A DNA stretch of 64,000 nucleotides. Source: DASREM01 sp035652095 (lineage in GTDB: Bacteria > Acidobacteriota > Terriglobia > Terriglobales > Acidobacteriaceae). The translations under genes and the position numbers were made by a program. The number at the start of each line of letters is the position of its first letter. Within the stretch, counting starts at the first letter, position 1. A model generated the notes under the pieces. That model had not been told where the DNA came from, searched no databases, and worked only from the letters and a program-made list of their open reading frames with translations. Location: positions 124,001-188,000 of the forward strand of contig DASREM010000013.1 of assembly GCA_035652095.1 (NCBI GenBank). Direction: 5' to 3'. Positions 33,556 through 41,173 of this stretch are shown here, piece after piece.

Positions 33556-34509
33556 CTACTCCAAAACCATGGTCAACAGCGCCATCCTGACATAGAGCCC
33601 GTTGACGGCCTGGCGGAAATAGTGAGCCCTGGGATCATCATCTACTGTCTTATCTAATTCTACCGTTCGCGGCAGCGGGTGCAGGATCATAGCGTCCGGC
33701 TTCATCTGCCGCAGGACTGCCGAGTCAATGGCATAGGGCTTCAGGGCATGGGCGCTGCCCAGGCGTTCCGGGCGAATGCGCGTCTGATAGACGACGTCCA
33801 CTTCACCGATGACGCGGTGGACGTCCGACTCCAGTTCGTAGCGGGCCCCATGCTCTTCGAGGTAGTCGAGGATGTCAGACTTCATCTGGAGGGCGGGAGG
33901 GCTGACAAAGTAGATCTTGACGCGTTCGAATTTCGCCAGAAGGTAGGCCAGAGAGCGGGCGGTACGCCCGCCATCGAGTTCGCCGATGATGGCCACGCTC
34001 AGGCCGTCGAGCGGGCGCTCGCGATAAATGGTGTAGAGGTCCAGGAGTGCCTGCGTGGGATGCTGGCCGCCCATACCGTCTCCGGCGTTGATGACGGGCA
34101 CGGGGGAAACCTGGGCGGCGCGCCTGGCTCCGCCCTCTTCATGGTGCCGGATTACGATCACGTCGCTGTAGCTGCCGATGATGCGAATCGAGTCCTCGAC
34201 TTGCTCGCCTTCAATTTCGGAGGAAAAAGTGCGGGCGTGTTCGGTGGAGAGCACCCGTCCGCCCAGTCGATGCATGGCGGCTTCGAAAGAAAACCGGGTG
34301 CGCGTCGAAGGCTCGTAGAACAGGCTGGCCATGATCTTGTTGTGGTAATCCAGCGTGCCGCCACGAGCTACCACGTTTTCCATGCCGCGGGCGCGATTGA
34401 ATAAATCCATCAACAGAGGGACGGTGAACTGCTGAGATTCGACCACATGCCTCAGCTTGACGTCGCCGGCAATTGATTTGACAGGAGGTGCGGAAATGGC
34501 TTGAGGCAT
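33556..34509 (-). CDS. aspartate carbamoyltransferase-type enzyme
   Basis: A 317-residue carbamoyltransferase. The carbamoyl-phosphate site is EPSTRTRFSFE; HPTQALLDLYT and HPLPR complete it. The loop that tells aspartate from ornithine enzymes reads like PyrB (MKPDAMILHPLPRTVEL), so aspartate is the likely partner. It starts one base after the carbamate kinase stop, with AGGAGG inside the kinase end, so the two are coupled. No pyrI or pyrC gene is near. Placed in a carbamate-kinase operon rather than a pyrimidine cluster, it may be a paralogue with a catabolic job or a related amino donor; housekeeping PyrB remains possible. Confidence 0.85.
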   Translation of the reverse strand: MPQAISAPPVKSIAGDVKLRHVVESQQFTVPLLMDLFNRARGMENVVARGGTLDYHNKIMASLFYEPSTRTRFSFEAAMHRLGGRVLSTEHARTFSSEIEGEQVEDSIRIIGSYSDVIVIRHHEEGGARRAAQVSPVPVINAGDGMGGQHPTQALLDLYTIYRERPLDGLSVAIIGELDGGRTARSLAYLLAKFERVKIYFVSPPALQMKSDILDYLEEHGARYELESDVHRVIGEVDVVYQTRIRPERLGSAHALKPYAIDSAVLRQMKPDAMILHPLPRTVELDKTVDDDPRAHYFRQAVNGLYVRMALLTMVLE

Positions 34510-34510
34510 T

Positions 34511-35503
34511 TTATCGGCCTCCTATGGGAACTTCTATCCGCCGCGGTTGCCATTCAGGGAAAGCAGCGCCGGAGACTATGTGAGTTCCGGCCTCTCCTTC
34601 CAGCGCTTGTTCCAAATACTCATACGAGGTAATGATCGCCTGCTTGCCGCCACGAGCCAGGAACCGCAACACAGACTCGACCTTGGGCCCCATGTTGCCG
34701 GGAGGGAAGTGCCCGGCCTTGAAGTGCTGCTCGAGTTCGGCCATGGTGACCTGCTTCAGCGGTTGCTGGGTGGGCTTTTTGTAATCGAGGTAGACGTAGT
34801 CGGTGTCGGTGGAGATGACGAATACGTCAACTTCTAACGCGGAAGCCAGGAGCGCGGAAGCGCGGTCTTTGTCGATGACTGCCTCGATGCCTGCCAGGGT
34901 CCCCGCATCCGAGGTCACGGGAATTCCGCCGCCCCCGGCAGCCACTACCAGGACACCGTGGTCCACCAGGTCGCGAATCACTTCGAGTTCCACGATCTCG
35001 GTGGGCTCGGGGGAAGGTACGATGCGACGGTACCCGCGTGCCGCATCTTCGACGATCTGCCAAGCAAACTGGCGTTTGCGCTCCTCGGCATCCGAGCGTG
35101 AATAGAACGGCCCGATGGGCTTGGAGGGATGATTCATGGCCGGGTCGCTGGCCGACACCACACACTGGGTCAGAAGGGTAACGACTGGAGTATCCAGTCC
35201 GGCGGCGCGCAATTCGTTGTGTAAGGATTGCTGAAGCAGGTAACCGATTTCTCCCTGGGTGACTGCGTCACAAACGTCCAACGGCTGACCTGGGACTTGG
35301 CTGGCAGCCCGTTCCGAGCGCAAAAGGGCTGCTCCCACCTGCGGACCATTGCCGTGGGTGATGACGATGTGATAGCCGGACCGGATGAGGCTGACGATTG
35401 CGGCTGCGGTGCGGCGCGCATTGGTTCGTTGCTCCTGGACGGTGCCCTTTTCTCCCGCCCGGATCAGCGAGTTCCCGCCCACCGCGATCAGCAGTCGCTT
35501 CAT
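34511..35503 (-). CDS. arcC: carbamate kinase
   Basis: A 330-residue amino-acid-kinase-family protein with carbamate kinase motifs: IAVGGNSLI at the N terminus, THGNGPQVG, the PIGPFYS-type lid region, VVAAGGGGIPV and VDVFVISTDTDYVYLDY, and a C-terminal GNMGPKVESVLRFL. The enzyme makes ATP from carbamoyl phosphate and ADP, releasing carbamate. Slightly longer than the usual 310 residues. It lies 38 bases after the ornithine carbamoyltransferase and one base before the aspartate-type carbamoyltransferase. With both neighbours making or using carbamoyl phosphate, an ATP-yielding catabolic flow is likely. Confidence 0.95.
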   Translation of the reverse strand: MKRLLIAVGGNSLIRAGEKGTVQEQRTNARRTAAAIVSLIRSGYHIVITHGNGPQVGAALLRSERAASQVPGQPLDVCDAVTQGEIGYLLQQSLHNELRAAGLDTPVVTLLTQCVVSASDPAMNHPSKPIGPFYSRSDAEERKRQFAWQIVEDAARGYRRIVPSPEPTEIVELEVIRDLVDHGVLVVAAGGGGIPVTSDAGTLAGIEAVIDKDRASALLASALEVDVFVISTDTDYVYLDYKKPTQQPLKQVTMAELEQHFKAGHFPPGNMGPKVESVLRFLARGGKQAIITSYEYLEQALEGEAGTHIVSGAAFPEWQPRRIEVPIGGR

Positions 35504-35541
35504 AGTTTCCGGTTCTCAGCCCAAATGAACCCTCACGCCAC

Positions 35542-36516
35542 TTATTCGGCGTACACCAATTCTTCCGCGCCCACCGGTGGCTGAAGCTCGAAGTTCGCAT
35601 CCTTCATCAGTTCGAGCATGATGGCCTTCTGAGCGTGGAGACGGTTTTCGGCCTCCTGAAAAACGGCGGACTGCGGGGAGTCAATGACATCGTCGGTGAC
35701 TTCGTGGCCGCGATGGGCGGGCAAGCAATGCAGGAAAGTCGCATCCGGCTTGGCCATCCGGAACAGCTTTGCATTCACCTGGTATGGGAGGAAGATCCGG
35801 CGGCGCTCCTCGGCTTCTTTCTCCTGTCCCATGCTGGCCCACACGTCGGTGTAGATCACATCGGCCTTGGCTGCGGCATCGGCAGGATCATTGGTGATGG
35901 AACAACTCCCACCGGTCTCCTGGGCACGCTGCGTGGCCCACTGGATCGCATCCGGCTTAGGTTCGTAACCCGGAGGAGTGGCAACCCAGACGTGCGCTCC
36001 AAGCTGGGCTCCGGTGAACATCAGCGAATGCGCGACATTGTTGCCGTCGCCGATGAAGGCGATCTTTAGTCCCGCAACTCGGCCCTTCAGTTCCCAGATG
36101 GTCAGGTAATCCGCCATGGCCTGGCAGGGATGACTGTAATCCGTCAGGCCGTTGATGACAGGAATCGAGGCGAAAGCAGCTAGTTCCTCTACGATCTGGT
36201 GAGCGAAGGTGCGAATCATGATGGCCTGCACCATACGCTCGAGATTCTTGGCCACATCGTAGATGGATTCCCGCTTGCCCAGGTTGATCTCCGCGGGCGA
36301 AAGGTAAATAGGATGCCCGCCAAGCTGGTAAATGCCAACATCGAAGGTGACCCGCGTCCGGAGTGATGGCTTCTCGAAGATCAACGCCAAGGTCTTTCCC
36401 TTGAGGGCCTCGCGATAGAGTTCACGGTTGAATTTGATGTGCCGCGCCTGCGCGAGTAGAAAGCGCACCTGGAACGGGCTCAGGTCTCGGATAGACAGAA
36501 AGTCGGAGATGTTCAT
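35542..36516 (-). CDS. argF: ornithine carbamoyltransferase
   Basis: A 324-residue enzyme with the carbamoyl-phosphate motif EKPSLRTRVTFD, HPCQAMADYLT, and the ornithine-specific HCLPAHRGHEVTDDV. It interconverts ornithine plus carbamoyl phosphate and citrulline. Its start overlaps the end of the preceding P-loop gene by four bases. Anabolic (ArgF) and catabolic (ArcB) forms are hard to separate by sequence. The neighbouring carbamate kinase and ornithine aminotransferase favour catabolism of citrulline here; no argininosuccinate or other arginine biosynthesis genes are near. The symbol is therefore provisional. Confidence 0.93.
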   Translation of the reverse strand: MNISDFLSIRDLSPFQVRFLLAQARHIKFNRELYREALKGKTLALIFEKPSLRTRVTFDVGIYQLGGHPIYLSPAEINLGKRESIYDVAKNLERMVQAIMIRTFAHQIVEELAAFASIPVINGLTDYSHPCQAMADYLTIWELKGRVAGLKIAFIGDGNNVAHSLMFTGAQLGAHVWVATPPGYEPKPDAIQWATQRAQETGGSCSITNDPADAAAKADVIYTDVWASMGQEKEAEERRRIFLPYQVNAKLFRMAKPDATFLHCLPAHRGHEVTDDVIDSPQSAVFQEAENRLHAQKAIMLELMKDANFELQPPVGAEELVYAE

Positions 36517-37856
36517 TTTGCAACTCCCGCCGGGACCAGGCGATGTTCCTGGCTGAATCGAGCCAGCACCTCAACCAGGCCGGGGCTGCTGAGTTCTTCG
36601 ACCTCATAGGTGACTCGCAGGCTCGGCTTGTTGAGCTTGATGACACGTTCCAAGTCGATCGGAGTCGCCACCAGGACCAGGTCGCAGGGAACACGATCAA
36701 TGGTGGTCTCAAGTTCATCGCGTTGCAGCGCGCTGTATCCCATGGCCGGCAACAGGCAGGTCATGTGGGGATATTTTTCGTAGGTGCGCCGTATCGAGCC
36801 GAGAGCGAAGGGGCGAGGGTCGACGAGTTCCCTGGCTTCACATTGGCGGGCGGCAACGACTCCAGCACCATAGGGCATCTCGCCATGGGTGAGGGTAGGG
36901 CCGTCCTCAACCACCAGAACGCTCTTCCCCCGGATTGCCTCCGGGTTGGGCACGGAAACGCGGCACGCCATCTCGACGACGGTGGCCTGGGGATTATTGA
37001 CGCTAACATTGTGGCGGACGGTCTCGACATCCCGAGGCGCAGCGGTATCCACTTTGTTGATCACCACGACCTGTGCCCGGCGCATATTGACCTCTCCGGG
37101 GAAATAAGAGAGTTCGTGGCCGGGACGATGAGGATCTGCAACCACGATCTCCAGGTCGGCGGCGTAGAACGGCGTATCGTTGTTGCCGCCGTCCCAGAGA
37201 ATGACGTCGGCTTCGCGCTCGGCCTGGCGGAGGATTCTTTCATAATCCACTCCGGCGTAAACCACGGTGCCTTGGCGAAGATGCGGCTCATACTCTTCAC
37301 GCTCTTCGATGGTGCATTGATGGCGATCCAGATCGTCGAGCGAGGCAAATCGCTGCACTGCCTGGGCGGCGAGGTCCCCGTAGGGCATGGGATGGCGAAT
37401 GACAGCAGGGGTCCAACCCAGGTGCTTGAGCTGCGACGCCACCATTCGGGAGAGCGGACTCTTGCCGCACCCGGTGCGCACGGCGCACACGGAAACCACC
37501 GGCACTTTGGACTTGATCTGAGTGTGCTCGGTTCCCAAGAGCCAGAAGTCGGCGCCGGCGGCGACTGCGCGAGAAGCCAGATGCATCAGGTTGGCGTGAG
37601 AAATATCGCTGTATGAAAAGACCACAGTATCGATTTTGTGCTCCGAGATGAGGCGCTCCAGGTCCTTCTCTTCAAAGATAGGAATTCCGTTTGGATACAA
37701 CGGCCCAGCCAATTCCGCGGGATAGCTGCGATTGGCGATGTCGGGTATTTGAGTTGCGGTAAAAGCAATCACTTGAAAATCGTTGTTGTTGCGAAATACC
37801 ACATTGAAGTTATGGAAGTCTCTTCCCGCAGCACCCAAGATCAGTAGCTTTTTCAT
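36513..37856 (-). CDS. P-loop protein related to cyclic 2,3-diphosphoglycerate synthetase
   Basis: A 447-residue protein starting at ATG 37856 (GGAG seven bases upstream). The first 120 residues form a Rossmann-like unit (MKKLLILGAAGRDFHNFN). Then comes a P-loop NTPase core with Walker A AVRTGCGKSPLSRM (about residue 135), VILWDGGNNDTPF and the base-recognition-like VVINKVDTA. This matches the family named after archaeal cyclic 2,3-diphosphoglycerate synthetase, whose bacterial members have no established function. First gene of the operon with argF, arcC, a PyrB-like enzyme and rocD. A kinase or GTPase acting on a related small metabolite, or a regulator of the pathway, are both open. Confidence 0.8.
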   Translation of the reverse strand: MKKLLILGAAGRDFHNFNVVFRNNNDFQVIAFTATQIPDIANRSYPAELAGPLYPNGIPIFEEKDLERLISEHKIDTVVFSYSDISHANLMHLASRAVAAGADFWLLGTEHTQIKSKVPVVSVCAVRTGCGKSPLSRMVASQLKHLGWTPAVIRHPMPYGDLAAQAVQRFASLDDLDRHQCTIEEREEYEPHLRQGTVVYAGVDYERILRQAEREADVILWDGGNNDTPFYAADLEIVVADPHRPGHELSYFPGEVNMRRAQVVVINKVDTAAPRDVETVRHNVSVNNPQATVVEMACRVSVPNPEAIRGKSVLVVEDGPTLTHGEMPYGAGVVAARQCEARELVDPRPFALGSIRRTYEKYPHMTCLLPAMGYSALQRDELETTIDRVPCDLVLVATPIDLERVIKLNKPSLRVTYEVEELSSPGLVEVLARFSQEHRLVPAGVAK

Positions 37857-38223
37857 CGTTCGCTCCAGGCACACATGGTCACAAAGCATTTTCTAACCGG
37901 TGTAAGCCCGGGGGCTGTGCTGCTTATCACTAACAGGTGTGATGGGCAAACGTGGACGAGATCGTCAGAGTTCGTCGAAGCTGCGGATCGGACTGCGCGG
38001 CTGCCGACGCGGGCATTGCCGACCAAGAATCTCCGTGACGACCTGGCGTCATTCCGGCAAGCAAATTCGGCACGCAAAGTTTTATTGGTGCGCTCATTTC
38101 ATCGCGATGCTGCCCTAATCTCAACCTTTGCTTCACTTCATTGCATGTCAAGTCATGACCTGGTGTGGAAATGCACGTGCACTGCGGGGTTCCCAACTGT
38201 GAGCCTGTCAGTCGGGAGGTTAT
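37857..38223. other. intergenic region, no gene seen
   Basis: About 367 bases between the divergent starts of the carbamoyl operon and a small zinc-ribbon-like gene. Open frames here lack ribosome sites and family resemblance. It presumably holds both promoters; I could not pick out a clear pair of boxes. Confidence 0.4.
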
Positions 38224-38547
38224 ATGCTCCACAAATGCGCCAACGCCGCGTGTTCGGTCGCCTTTCGCAGACTAAGCGAGGGCAAACTATTCCAGGTCGA
38301 AACCGCGCTCCCCGAAGACCAACCGTTGCAGCGAACGGGGCACAATCGCAAGGCCAGATCTCTACGAAAGGTCGAGCACTTCTGGCTCTGCGACGACTGC
38401 TGCAGCCATCTGACGCTGGTTTTCGAGAAAGACCGCGGGATTGTCACTATTCCGATTCCGATGCCTCAACGGAAGAGGCCGGCAGCGTCCATCAATGCAA
38501 CGGTGAGCAGCAGCCTTCCCTTCAACCAGATTCGCGCAGTCCGGTGA
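38224..38547 (+). CDS. small Cys-rich protein, possible zinc ribbon
   Basis: A 107-residue protein preceded by GGGAGG (38215-38220). An N-terminal C-x4-C (CANAAC) and a later C-x2-CC (LCDDCC, about residues 55-59) could together bind one zinc. Between them is a basic stretch and the aromatic HFWLCDDC. The tail is basic and Ser-rich. I recall similar short acidobacterial proteins without known function. It is followed 12 bases later by another Cys-containing small gene, so the two may form one unit. Confidence 0.6.
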   Translation: MLHKCANAACSVAFRRLSEGKLFQVETALPEDQPLQRTGHNRKARSLRKVEHFWLCDDCCSHLTLVFEKDRGIVTIPIPMPQRKRPAASINATVSSSLPFNQIRAVR

Positions 38548-38559
38548 CAAGGAGGGGTC

Positions 38560-39048
38560 GTGGAAATCGTGGACAGTTGTAGCTGCGGAATTTGTGGTTG
38601 TAAGAAACTTTCGGCGGACGAGAATTGGTTTTTATTGTGCGAAAGCCGCTGGCAGGACCGTCTGAAGATTTTGCGCTGGAACGAGCAGCTTGCGATGCAT
38701 CAGAGCGTCTATTGCGCCTGCAGCGCCGCCCACGTCCAGGAGTTGGTCATCCATTGGATGATCACAGGGGGTCTGGACTATCCGTTCGCAGTGACAACCA
38801 GCAATAGCTCGGATACCCGAACGGGAAGCACGGCAACGGACCACAACTTTTACCTGAGTGCGGCGGAGCAGATCGGGGAATTGTCAGTACACCGCGAGAG
38901 CATTCAACGCGTGCTGGCTGAAAGTCCGCAGTCGTTGACAGTAATCCTGGAGGCCCTGCACGCGGCTCTCGATTCGCAACGGCGGCCCCCGGAATCCGAA
39001 CTGGAAGCGGAGAGTGATGCTTTGTGCCTGGTGGGAGAAGAGATCTGA
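38560..39048 (+). CDS. small protein with N-terminal Cys cluster, unknown function
   Basis: A 162-residue protein starting at GTG 38560 after GGAGGGG. Four Cys within the first 14 residues (C-x-C-x2-C-x-C) and CAC at about residues 52-54 suggest metal binding. WFLLCESRWQDRLKILRW and HVQELVIHWMITGGLDYPF are the most conserved-looking parts. The C-terminal half is helical and acidic. No family recognised. It follows the zinc-ribbon-like gene closely on the same strand. Confidence 0.55.
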   Translation: MEIVDSCSCGICGCKKLSADENWFLLCESRWQDRLKILRWNEQLAMHQSVYCACSAAHVQELVIHWMITGGLDYPFAVTTSNSSDTRTGSTATDHNFYLSAAEQIGELSVHRESIQRVLAESPQSLTVILEALHAALDSQRRPPESELEAESDALCLVGEEI

Positions 39049-39189
39049 GGCAGAGCTTTTGGCGCTGTCAGCGAATTCCGCCCCAGGGGTCTTCCACCAG
39101 GTGCGCCAGTCACGAGTTGCTGAATCGGGCAACCCCAGGCCGTAGTCCATCCATGGGCCCTTCAGAAAGGGCATCCCAACATACTTCGG

Positions 39190-39368
39190 GCCACTCCTGA
39201 CAGAAGGTTAGAACGGGAACACACATCGGCACATGGAAGTTTTTTCAGACGCAGGTCAGCTTCGACAAGCGGAGGCTGATAGCCCAACCACGTCTCGTAT
39301 CTGCTCGTTGCCTTTGCGAAATCAGGCAGAAGCAGGGAACAAGAGCGGCGGGCCCATCTGCATGTCAA
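39190..39368 (-). pseudogene. possible remnant of a DUF2252-type gene
   Basis: In the 337-base stretch 39049-39385 no intact gene is seen. On the minus strand, FAKATSRYETWLG followed by PPLVEADLRLKKL resembles, from memory, the N terminus of DUF2252 proteins. The frame then breaks, and similar-looking coding continues in other frames (for example PWMDYGLGLP near 39130). There is no start with a ribosome site. It may be a decayed gene or chance resemblance. Confidence 0.25.
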
Positions 39369-39385
39369 ACCATCCGAGCCAAAGC

Positions 39386-39640
39386 CTAGTTGCTATAGAA
39401 CGCGGCGTTGGCGGCGATGAAAGGCTTCATATCTTCGGGCAAGTCGTCCGCGGCTTGAATCGAATCCGAGGTGCAGACTGGAACGCATGCTCCGCAATCG
39501 ATGCACCCGGATGGATCTACATACAACTGGGGGACGGTCTCGAAGGCAGCCTCATCTTTCTTCGGGTGAATGCAGTCGGTCGGGCATACATCCACGCAGA
39601 GTAAATCCTTGATGCAGTTGCCAGTAATTACATAAGCCAT
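39386..39640 (-). CDS. ferredoxin with two iron-sulfur clusters
   Basis: An 84-residue ferredoxin from ATG 39640 (GAGGG upstream). The Cys spacing is C9-x5-C15-x3-C19-x3-C23 and C46-x2-C49-x2-C52-x3-C56. The second group is a classical [4Fe-4S] motif closing with C23. The first group is short: relatives of the form CIGTKDTACVDVC have seven residues between the first two Cys, here five. So a [3Fe-4S] or altered [4Fe-4S] cluster is possible. The residue after C56 is Thr, not the usual Pro. It is a soluble electron carrier; the partner is unknown and no redox enzyme is adjacent. Confidence 0.88.
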   Translation of the reverse strand: MAYVITGNCIKDLLCVDVCPTDCIHPKKDEAAFETVPQLYVDPSGCIDCGACVPVCTSDSIQAADDLPEDMKPFIAANAAFYSN

Positions 39641-39888
39641 GGTGATGAACCCTCATGCTGAAAGCAGCCATAAACAGGGTACGTAAAAGCCAAACCGCCA
39701 GGCGGTGACATGCGTCACCGGGCGGAGGTACGACGGTCGCAGGGCAGGGTTCATGATCGCGCACGGGAAGAAGAGCGATGTCATCCAAAATGCCGCTTCG
39801 GCAACTCTGCAAAATTGCCGGACAGCAGGCTTCCCGGAAGCAACTTTCCGCACCTAAGGCGTGACCGCAGCAAGCAAAGGAGCTCAAC

Positions 39889-40080
39889 ATGGCGAATGAG
39901 ACCGACCGCAAGCCGCAGCAGGGTCGCAGAGATGACCCCGAGGAGAACGATCCGCAACAAAGCGATATCCGGCCGCCCGACCAGGTGAACCGGGACTCTG
40001 ACAAAAAGGCGCCGGGACAGGACTTCGAGCGCAAGGATCGCGAGGGCTCGGAAGAGATCGAGAAACGTCGCGCCTCTTAA
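39889..40080 (+). CDS. small disordered, highly charged protein
   Basis: A 63-residue protein with a strong ribosome site (AAGGAG six bases before ATG 39889). It is made almost only of Asp, Glu, Lys, Arg, Gln, Pro and Ser, has no hydrophobic core and no Cys, and is certainly disordered alone. A perfect terminator follows 25 bases after its stop, so it is a one-gene transcript. Such proteins in other bacteria are often desiccation- or stress-related, but nothing here proves that. Confidence 0.65.
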   Translation: MANETDRKPQQGRRDDPEENDPQQSDIRPPDQVNRDSDKKAPGQDFERKDREGSEEIEKRRAS

Positions 40081-40105
40081 CCTTCATACCCATCAAACCG
40101 ATTGT

Positions 40106-40145
40106 GGCCCATTTCCAATTTTGGAAACGGGCCTTTTCCTTTTTC
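40106..40145 (+). terminator. terminator of the small charged-protein gene
   Basis: GGCCC-A-TTTCC pairs with GGAAA-C-GGGCC around a six-base loop (40106-40133), with one mismatch, followed by TTTTCCTTTTTC. A good rho-independent terminator. Confidence 0.8.
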
Positions 40146-40185
40146 GGCAACTTAGGCGATAGATCAGCAGCTTGGAGGCAACACT

Positions 40186-40257
40186 ATGGATCATTCGTTT
40201 GTGGCGCGTTTCGGCGCTTTTCACGGCACCGCATTGGGGATAAGTTTCAATCAGTAA
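40186..40257 (+). CDS. possible 23-residue small protein
   Basis: ATG 40186 is preceded by GGAGG at good distance, and the frame encodes 23 residues, rich in Phe, Gly and His, ending NQ. A strong terminator follows within 15 bases. This makes a compact unit of ribosome site, short frame and terminator, which could be a small protein gene or a small RNA with incidental coding. No homologue is known to me. Confidence 0.3.
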   Translation: MDHSFVARFGAFHGTALGISFNQ

Positions 40258-40271
40258 GAGGTGGAGTATAG

Positions 40272-40331
40272 GCGGTGAGATAGTTTGGCCAGTAAGTTGA
40301 GCTAAACGATCTCACCGCTTCTGTTTTTGCT
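40272..40331 (+). terminator. strong terminator hairpin
   Basis: GCGGTGAGAT (40272-40281) pairs perfectly with ATCTCACCGC (40309-40318), with an inner GTTT/AAAC pairing, followed by TTCTGTTTTT. It ends the transcript containing the 23-residue frame. Between here and 40557 I see no gene. Confidence 0.75.
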
Positions 40332-40557
40332 GCATGGTTGCAGGCTCACCTGAGCGCATTTCCGAAGCTTCCAAAATGAACATCCGGCAAATGATACGAA
40401 CGTTGGCGCACCCGGCATTTGCGGAGCCGAAGTTCCGAAAGCGGGGAAAGGGGACGCCCGCTTCACTTGCCCTTCTGCTCGGCCTCGGCTGGTGCGTTGG
40501 CCGCGCCGAAGATGGCTTCGACTTGCGCATTGGGGGCTTGTCGGAGTCAAAAGGCCC

Positions 40558-40589
40558 ATGTGGAGTATACTGTGTAACAGGTTCCACAT
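40558..40589 (+). promoter_or_regulatory. inverted repeat operator before mazE-like gene
   Basis: ATGTGGA (40558-40564) and TCCACAT (40583-40589) form a seven-base inverted repeat with an 18-base centre, ending at the antitoxin start. A -10-like TATACT is at 40566-40571. Such a site fits autorepression by the antitoxin. Confidence 0.45.
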
Positions 40590-40823
40590 ATGCAGATCGT
40601 TCAAATTGTGCTGGATAAGAAGCTGTTACAGGCCGCGGACAAGGCAGCCAAGCGTACCAAGCGAAACCGTTCCGCGCTGGTGCGAGACGCACTGCGGGAA
40701 CATCTCCGCCGGTTGAACCTGCGAGCCCGTGAAGAACGCGACCGCCAGGGCTACACCCGAAAAGCGCAAACCGAAGGGGAAGCGCGAGGTTGGGAATCGG
40801 AGGCGGTGTGGCCGCAAGAATAG
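40590..40823 (+). CDS. ribbon-helix-helix antitoxin (MazE/CopG-like)
   Basis: A 77-residue protein: an N-terminal beta strand (MQIVQIVLDKKLLQAADKAA) and helix-turn-helix of the ribbon-helix-helix kind (KRTKRNRSALVRDALREHL), then a charged, flexible tail (RDRQGYTRKAQTEGEARGW) of the type that binds the toxin. The toxin gene overlaps its end by 16 bases. It is likely a dimeric DNA-binding antitoxin that represses its own promoter at the inverted repeat just upstream. Confidence 0.85.
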   Translation: MQIVQIVLDKKLLQAADKAAKRTKRNRSALVRDALREHLRRLNLRAREERDRQGYTRKAQTEGEARGWESEAVWPQE

Positions 40824-41140
40824 CCCGAGGTGAGGTTCGGCTGTACCAGTTTGCCGCGCCCGACAAGAAACGACCGGTTCTGATTCTCACCCGGAACAGC
40901 GCCATCGGCTATTTATCGACGGTCACGGTTGCGCCCGTCACTTCGACCATTCGCGGCGTGCCCTCGGAAGTGGCGTTGGATGAGGAGGACGGCATGAAGT
41001 CGCCGTGCGCAGTGAACCTGCACAACGCGGTCACTGTATCGCAACAGCGATTAGGAAGACGCGTGGGCCAGTTGAGTGCCGCACGGATGACTGAAGTGTG
41101 TGCTGCGCTGCGGTTCTCTCTGGGGTGTGATTCGAACTAG
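40808..41140 (+). CDS. MazF/PemK-type endoribonuclease toxin
   Basis: A 110-residue toxin from GTG 40808 (GGAGG four bases upstream); TTG 40790 is possible. Motifs of the MazF fold: RGEVRLYQF at the N terminus, KKRPVLILTRN (Arg-Pro-Val core), VTVAPVTSTIRGVPSEV, and the C-terminal AVNLHNAVTVSQQRLGRRVGQL with the conserved L-N-x-x-x-V region. MazF toxins cut single-stranded RNA at short sequences. It forms a standard operon with the upstream antitoxin. Confidence 0.9.
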   Translation: MAARIARGEVRLYQFAAPDKKRPVLILTRNSAIGYLSTVTVAPVTSTIRGVPSEVALDEEDGMKSPCAVNLHNAVTVSQQRLGRRVGQLSAARMTEVCAALRFSLGCDSN

Positions 41141-41173
41141 CGAATTTCGCCAGGTTTTGTCGAGAGCTTCGTG

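Noticed and set aside
32197..37856. The operon as a classical arginine deiminase (arcABC) pathway
   Set aside because: No arginine deiminase or arginine/ornithine antiporter gene is present; two carbamoyltransferases and an aminotransferase are.
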